This document shows positions 6,220-9,825 of a stretch of DNA of 9,825 nucleotides, in pieces; position 1 is the stretch's first letter, and every line of letters begins with the position of its first letter. The translations under genes and the position numbers were made by a program. Location of the stretch: assembly GCA_945957335.1 (NCBI GenBank), contig CAMFLJ010000127.1:1-9825 (forward strand), read 5' to 3'. The notes under the pieces are model-generated. The model saw only the letters and a program-made list of their open reading frames with translations. It did not search any database and was not told the origin of the DNA. Source of the stretch: an uncultured Actinomycetes bacterium. GTDB taxonomy: Bacteria; Actinomycetota; Acidimicrobiia; Acidimicrobiales; Acidimicrobilacustridaceae.

Positions 6220-7629
6220 GTGACCTCTCCCGTCGTCCGTGTCCGCTTCGCGCCCTCGCCGACGGGCTACCTGCACATCGGTGGCGCCCGCACGGCGCTG
6301 TTCAACTGGCTCTTCGCGAGGGGCCAGGGCGGGCAGTTCGTGCTCCGCATCGAGGACACCGACTCCGAGCGCTCGAAGCCCGAGCTGATCGACGTGATCT
6401 TCCGGTCCCTCGAGTGGCTGGGCCTCGACTGGGACGGCACGCCGGTGCACCAGAGCGAGCGCGGCGAGATGTACAGCGCCGCCATCGACGCCCTGCTCGC
6501 CACCGGCAACGCCTACTGGTGCGACTGCACGCCCGATGCGGTCAAGGCCCGCGCCGAGGCCCGCGGCGGCCAGCCCGGCTACGACGGCCACTGCCGTGAG
6601 CGGGGGCTCGGCCCCGGCGAGGGCCACGTCGTGCGCTTCCGCGTGCCCGACGAGGGCACCACGGCCTTCGACGACGTCATCCGCGGCCACGTCAGCTTCG
6701 AGAACGCCAACCTCGAGGACTTCGTGATCAAGCGCAGCAACGGCACGCCGATGTTCCACCTGGCCAACGCCGTCGACGACGCCGACCAGGGCATCACCCA
6801 CGTCGTGCGCGGCGAGGACCTCATCAACGTCACGCCCAAGGTGCTGCTCATCCGCGAGGCGCTCGGCACGCCCGGCGAGCTCACCTTCGCCCACCTGCCG
6901 CTGATCGTGAACGAGAAGCGCCAGAAGCTCTCCAAGCGCCGCGACGACGTGTCGGTCGGCGACTACATCGACCGTGGCTACCTGGCCGAGGCGATGGTCA
7001 ACTACCTCGCCACCCTGGGGTGGGGCCCGCCCGACGGCATCGAGATCCGCCCGCTGGCCGAGATCGTCGAGCTGTTCCACCTCGAGGACGTGAACTCCTC
7101 CGGTGCCTTCTTCGACGTGAAGAAGCTCCAGCACTTCAACGGCGAGTACATCCGCGACCTCTCCCTCCCGCAGTTCGTCGGCAAGTCCACCCGCTGGCTC
7201 TACGACGACGCCCCCTGGCCGGCCGAGCGGTTCGACGTGGCCACCTTCGAGGTGCTGGCGCCGCTCGTGCAGGAGCGCGTGAAGCTGCTCTCCGAGGTGC
7301 CGGGCTACGTCGACTTCGTCTTCCAGCCCGACCCCACCATCGACGAGGCCTCGTGGGAGAAGGTGATGGTGAAGGCCCCCGAGCTGGCCGTCGCGGTGCT
7401 CGACCACGCCGCCGGCGCCTTCGCCGACTGCACCTGGGACGCCGCCACCCTCGAGGTCGTGCTCTTCGCCTACAGCGACGAGCACGGTGTCGCCAAGGGC
7501 AAGGTGCAGGCCCCGGTGCGCGTGGCCGTCACCGGTCGCACCGTCGGGCCGCCCCTGTTCGAGTCGCTCGAGGTCCTCGGCCGCGACGAGACCCTCCGGC
7601 GCATCGCCGCCGCCCGCGCCCGGCTCTGA
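6220..7629 (+). CDS. gltX: glutamyl-tRNA synthetase
   Basis: Class I aminoacyl-tRNA synthetase charging tRNA-Glu with glutamate in the cytosol; in bacteria lacking GlnRS it also makes Glu-tRNA-Gln for GatCAB. The 469-aa length is typical. RFAPSPTGYLHIGGARTALF (9-28) holds the HIGH-type motif as HIGG. RIEDTDSERS (43-52) binds substrate. WCDC (C101, C103) with Y121 and C125 matches the zinc-binding insertion. HVVRGEDLINVTP (194-206) and KLSKR (236-240, the KMSKS equivalent) complete the active site. Residues about 320-469 are the helical anticodon-binding part. GTG 6220 is fixed by MTSPVVRVRFAPSPTG at the very N-terminus. A DUF218 gene follows after 16 nt and a tRNA-Gln gene lies 0.7 kb downstream. 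Whether it is discriminating cannot be read here. Confidence 0.97.
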   Translation: MTSPVVRVRFAPSPTGYLHIGGARTALFNWLFARGQGGQFVLRIEDTDSERSKPELIDVIFRSLEWLGLDWDGTPVHQSERGEMYSAAIDALLATGNAYWCDCTPDAVKARAEARGGQPGYDGHCRERGLGPGEGHVVRFRVPDEGTTAFDDVIRGHVSFENANLEDFVIKRSNGTPMFHLANAVDDADQGITHVVRGEDLINVTPKVLLIREALGTPGELTFAHLPLIVNEKRQKLSKRRDDVSVGDYIDRGYLAEAMVNYLATLGWGPPDGIEIRPLAEIVELFHLEDVNSSGAFFDVKKLQHFNGEYIRDLSLPQFVGKSTRWLYDDAPWPAERFDVATFEVLAPLVQERVKLLSEVPGYVDFVFQPDPTIDEASWEKVMVKAPELAVAVLDHAAGAFADCTWDAATLEVVLFAYSDEHGVAKGKVQAPVRVAVTGRTVGPPLFESLEVLGRDETLRRIAAARARL

Positions 7630-7645
7630 GCCGGCCCGGCCCATC

Positions 7646-8239
7646 GTGCTGCGCTGGCTGTTCCGGATCGCGCTGGCGGTCGTCGGTGTCCTCGTCGTCT
7701 ACGTCGGGGTCACCTTCGTCCAGGTCTGGCTCGCCTCCCGCAACGACGACGCGCAGAAGGCGTCGGCCATCGTCGTCATGGGCGCGGCCCAGTGGAATGG
7801 CGTGCCGTCGCCGGTGCTGAAGGGGCGCCTCGACCACGCGGCCGACCTCTACCGCCAGGGGATGGCCCCGCTGATCGTCGTCACCGGCGGCAAGCAGGCG
7901 GGCGACCGCACCACGCAGGGCATGAGCGGCTACCAGTACCTGCGCGAGCAGGGTGTGCCCGAGGAGGCCATCAAGGTCGAGGTGGCGGGCACCAACAGCT
8001 TCGAGGAGCTCTCGGCCTCGGCCCTGATCCTCGAGCAGGCGGGCGTGGGCAGCGACGTCGTGATCGTCACCGACCCGTACCACGCCCTGCGCGTCGCCGA
8101 GATCGCCGAGGAGGTCGGGATGCACCCCCACGTGTCGCCGACCAACGCGTCCTCCGGGCCCCGCCAGCTCGCGCGCGAGACGGTGGCCGTGTCGCTCGGT
8201 CGGATCATGGGCTACCGCCGCCTCGCCGGCTTCACCTGA
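7646..8239 (+). CDS. YdcF/SanA-like DUF218 membrane protein
   Basis: A 197-aa member of the DUF218 (YdcF/ElyC/SanA) family, whose members are linked to envelope integrity but have no agreed reaction. Residues about 5-28 (LFRIALAVVGVLVVYVGVTF) are one N-terminal membrane helix, which would place the domain outside. The DUF218 core follows: SAIVVMGAAQWNGVPSPVL (40-58), RLDHAADLYRQGMAPLIVVT (61-80), GGKQAGDRTTQG (81-92), AGTNSFEEL (114-122), VVIVTDPYHALRV (138-150) and MGYRR near the end. Starting at GTG 7646 gives a clean anchor; upstream extension would run inside gltX in another frame. It lies 16 nt after gltX with no good Shine-Dalgarno, so it probably depends on gltX transcription. The length is near the short end for the family but the core looks complete. 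Confidence 0.9.
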   Translation: MLRWLFRIALAVVGVLVVYVGVTFVQVWLASRNDDAQKASAIVVMGAAQWNGVPSPVLKGRLDHAADLYRQGMAPLIVVTGGKQAGDRTTQGMSGYQYLREQGVPEEAIKVEVAGTNSFEELSASALILEQAGVGSDVVIVTDPYHALRVAEIAEEVGMHPHVSPTNASSGPRQLARETVAVSLGRIMGYRRLAGFT

Positions 8240-8277
8240 GGCCCGTCGGTGGTGCCGCACCGGCGCCACGCAGGTGG

Positions 8278-8308
8278 TTGGTGCCGCGGCGGGGGGAGCC
8301 GATACGAT
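8278..8308 (+). promoter_or_regulatory. candidate promoter of the tRNA-Gln gene
   Basis: TACGAT (8303-8308) fits the TANNNT -10 consensus, and TTGGTG (8278-8283) is a fair -35 with a 19-nt spacer. Initiation about 6-8 nt downstream would start the transcript a few bases before the mature tRNA at 8321. The 81-nt gap after the DUF218 gene holds no gene; a weak GC hairpin at 8245-8264 may end the upstream transcript. Confidence 0.55.
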
Positions 8309-8320
8309 GACCGACGCCCT

Positions 8321-8393
8321 TCGGGGGTAGTTCAACTGGCAGAACGCCTGACTCTGGATCAGGAGGTTGGGGGTTCGATCCCTCCCCCCCGAG
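8321..8393 (+). tRNA. tRNA-Gln (anticodon CTG)
   Basis: A full cloverleaf is visible. The acceptor stem TCGGGGG (8321-8327) pairs with CCCCCGA (8386-8392) over 7 bp. The D arm is GTTC/GAAC with an 8-nt loop, AACTGGCA. The anticodon stem CCTGA/TCAGG has loop CTCTGGA, so the anticodon CTG is at 8354-8356 and reads CAG. The variable loop is 5 nt. The T stem GGGGG/CCTCC (one G-U) carries loop TTCGATC. U1-A72 and discriminator G73 are glutamine identity features, and U1-A72 with a short D loop is also what bacterial GatCAB recognises. CCA is not encoded (CAC follows G73), so it must be added afterwards. CAG should be the main Gln codon in such GC-rich DNA. Confidence 0.97.
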
Positions 8394-8398
8394 CACTT

Positions 8399-8432
8399 GC
8401 CACGGGCGCCGGCTCACGCCGGCGCCCGTGGC
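8399..8432 (+). terminator. hairpin terminator after tRNA-Gln
   Basis: A perfect 15-bp stem: 8399-8413 (GCCACGGGCGCCGGC) pairs with 8418-8432 around a TCAC tetraloop. It starts 6 nt after the tRNA discriminator base. There is no T-run after it, as in many actinobacterial intrinsic terminators. It separates the tRNA from the c-di-GMP gene. Confidence 0.8.
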
Positions 8433-8480
8433 GCGTCCGGGCCCGCGTCGCCCGCCGCGTCGACATCCATGTCCAGGAAC

Positions 8481-8578
8481 CCCTCGGACGGGATAGGTTC
8501 AGCACCGGTGCGAGACCCAGCAGCGGGTGCGAACCATCCCGAGGGTGTGGCCGGTGGGCGGTGGGGACCCGAACCGGC
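8481..8578 (+). other. structured leader / inverted repeat upstream of the PAS-GGDEF-EAL gene
   Basis: CGGGAT (8489-8494), GGTTC (8496-8500) and GCACC (8502-8506) pair in order with GGTGC (8526-8530), GAACC (8531-8535) and ATCCCG (8536-8541). This is a 16-bp helix broken only by bulged A8495 and A8501 on the left arm, with a 19-nt apex. CCCT (8481-8484) and AGGG (8542-8545) can extend it. A second hairpin, GCCGGTGGG (8550-8558) with CCC (8568-8570) and ACCGGC (8573-8578), ends at the putative Shine-Dalgarno. Third-position G/C falls to about 60 % here when read in the downstream frame, against over 90 % in the gene, so it looks non-coding. It could be an RNA control element or a DNA operator: a possible -10 box, TAGGTT (8494-8499), sits in the left arm. 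It matches no riboswitch class I recognise. Confidence 0.45.
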
Positions 8579-8588
8579 AGGGGACGAG

Positions 8589-9825
8589 GTGGCGCGCCTC
8601 GAGCGCCGGCTGCGCCTCCTCGCCGAGCACGTGCCCGACATGATCTTCCGGTACGAGTACGTGCCGGTGCGGCGCTTCGACTACGTGAGCCCTGCCTCCA
8701 CGTCGATCTCCGGCTACACGCCCGAGGAGCACTACGCGGATCCCGACCTCATCTTCACGATCATCCACCCCGACGATCGCGAGATGGTGACGAGCGGGGT
8801 CGCCGACCCGCAGGACGACTCCGGTGAGCCGATGCTGCTGCGGTGGCTCCACAAGGACGGCAGCGTGGTCGTCACGGAGCAGCGCTACAGCCTCGAGCGC
8901 GACGACACGGGCACGGTGGTCGCGATCGAGGGCGTCGTGCGCGACGTCACCGAGCGGCTCCGGCGCCAGCTCGAGCTCGAGCACGAGGCGCACCACGACG
9001 CGGTCACGGGCCTGGCCAACACCCGCATGCTCTGGACCGAGCTGGCCCGCCACCTCGGCTCCCACGACTCCGACTGCGTGATCGCCGTCATCCGCCTCGA
9101 CCGCCTCGCCATCATCCGCGACCTCGTCGGGTGGCACGTCGCCGAGGGGATGGTGAGGGCGGCCGCCGAGCGCCTGCACCGGGTCACGTCGGCGGGCTGC
9201 CTGGTGGCCAAGGGCGACGCCGACGAGCTGTTCTGGATCGCCTGCCCGGACACCGGCCGCGACGAGGCCGACGACCTGCTGCAGAGGGTGCACGACGCCT
9301 TTCGCGAGCCCCTCGCCGCCGACGGCCGGGAGGTCTACGTCACCACCACCGCCGGCGCCCGGCTGGTGCCCGCCGGGGCCGACGAGGACGTGGAGACGGT
9401 GCTCAACGACGCCGACGCCGCGCTGCGGGCGGTGCGGGGCCGCGGCGTGCGGGGCAGCACCCGCTGGTTCGACACCCGGCTCCACGAGCTCGCCGCCGAG
9501 CGCCTCGAGCTCGAGCACGACCTGCGCGGGGCGGTCGTCGACGGTGAGATCGCCGTGGCTTTCCAGCCCCAGGTCGACCTCGCCACCGGCCGCCTCGTCG
9601 GCTTCGAGGCACTGGCCCGGTGGGACCGGCGCGGGCACGGCCGGGTGTCGCCCGCCCTCTTCATCGCCATGGCCGAGGAGTCCGGCCTCATCGCGGACCT
9701 CGGCGACCACGTGCTCTTCGTCGCGGCCCGCCAGTTCTCCCGGTGGCGGTCGCGAGGCCTGGTCGCGGACCAGCGGGTGTCGGTCAACGTGTCGCGCCGA
9801 CAGCTCGGCCTGCCCGACCTGGCCG
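8589..9825 (+). CDS. PAS - degenerate GGDEF - EAL cyclic-di-GMP protein (3' end outside window)
   Basis: Probably a cytosolic c-di-GMP phosphodiesterase governed by a PAS sensor; no membrane helix is seen in the 412 visible residues. The PAS/PAC domain is about 8-122 (LLAEHVPDMIFRYEY; SISGYTPEEHYADPD; IHPDDREMV; WLHKDGSVVV). GGDEF is about 135-290 (HDAVTGLANTRML), but its signature reads G209-DADEL-F215 instead of GGDEF and no RxxD inhibitory site is present, so cyclase activity is doubtful. EAL starts near 305: FQPQVDLATG, GFEALARW with E340-A-L, and N400 in VSVNVS are intact. GTG 8589 is chosen because AGGGGA (8579-8584) precedes it and codon bias begins there. GTG 8508 (8 nt after TAGGTT, possible leaderless start) and ATG 8469 are in-frame alternatives. 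The stop and the rest of EAL are missing. Confidence 0.9.
   Translation, partial: MARLERRLRLLAEHVPDMIFRYEYVPVRRFDYVSPASTSISGYTPEEHYADPDLIFTIIHPDDREMVTSGVADPQDDSGEPMLLRWLHKDGSVVVTEQRYSLERDDTGTVVAIEGVVRDVTERLRRQLELEHEAHHDAVTGLANTRMLWTELARHLGSHDSDCVIAVIRLDRLAIIRDLVGWHVAEGMVRAAAERLHRVTSAGCLVAKGDADELFWIACPDTGRDEADDLLQRVHDAFREPLAADGREVYVTTTAGARLVPAGADEDVETVLNDADAALRAVRGRGVRGSTRWFDTRLHELAAERLELEHDLRGAVVDGEIAVAFQPQVDLATGRLVGFEALARWDRRGHGRVSPALFIAMAEESGLIADLGDHVLFVAARQFSRWRSRGLVADQRVSVNVSRRQLGLPDLA

Noticed and set aside
6163..7644. 493-codon antisense open frame covering all of gltX
   Set aside because: Its product is an Asp/Val/Gly/His-rich string without motifs, mirroring gltX codons. Very high G/C at third positions removes stop codons from the opposite strand.
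8245..8264. Small hairpin after the DUF218 gene as a terminator
   Set aside because: Only about 7 bp including one wobble pair and no T-run; similar hairpins are frequent at this GC content, so it is mentioned but not listed.
8489..8578. c-di-GMP-I (GEMM) riboswitch before the GGDEF-EAL gene
   Set aside because: The pairing is one long bulged stem plus a hairpin; I do not see the conserved GEMM junction or its tetraloop/receptor layout.
8499..9710. 403-codon minus-strand frame opposite the PAS-GGDEF-EAL gene
   Set aside because: No domain signatures, while the plus strand has clear PAS, GGDEF and EAL motifs over the same bases.
1..9825. CRISPR array, insertion sequence, prophage or other transferred island
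   Set aside because: No spaced direct repeats, transposase, integrase or terminal inverted repeats are visible, and codon use looks even across the genes.

Overview
This window is very GC-rich DNA (roughly 70 %, with codon third positions almost always G or C). It uses GTG starts often, has several TANNNT boxes 6-9 nt before start codons, and carries DUF2510 and lipobox L,D-transpeptidase proteins. All of this points to an actinobacterium. The gene content and the leuB-ilvE-cimA order would fit a member of the Acidimicrobiia, but that placement is an inference, not a measurement.

Layout. (1) Positions 2-3449, plus strand: a tight biosynthetic operon made of the 3' end of leuB, ilvE, cimA and a small unrecognised protein. 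CimA condenses pyruvate and acetyl-CoA to citramalate, LeuB acts later to give 2-oxobutanoate, and IlvE carries out the final transamination, so the cluster reads as threonine-independent isoleucine synthesis plus shared leucine/valine steps. (2) Positions 3479-6193, minus strand, transcribed right to left: a lipoprotein L,D-transpeptidase, a DUF5684-like membrane protein with a C-terminal DUF2510 motif, an ECF-type sigma factor, and a membrane-anchored c-type cytochrome whose ATG overlaps the sigma stop (ATGA). (3) Positions 6220-8239, plus strand: gltX and a YdcF/SanA-like DUF218 membrane protein. gltX and the L,D-transpeptidase are divergent, with only 26 bp between their start codons. (4) A tRNA-Gln(CTG) with its own promoter and a 15-bp perfect hairpin terminator. 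(5) From about 8481 to the window end: an inverted-repeat leader followed by a PAS - degenerate GGDEF - EAL cyclic-di-GMP protein, cut off by the window.

Most genes are ordinary. The parts that most deserve a second look are the sigma factor/cytochrome pair (a possible redox-responsive sigma-regulator module) with its candidate ECF-type promoter, the 16-bp bulged inverted repeat in front of the c-di-GMP gene, the very compact divergent promoter with overlapping -10 boxes, and a His-to-Gln change in the metal-binding HxH motif of CimA. Long antisense open frames are abundant here and are treated as composition artefacts.
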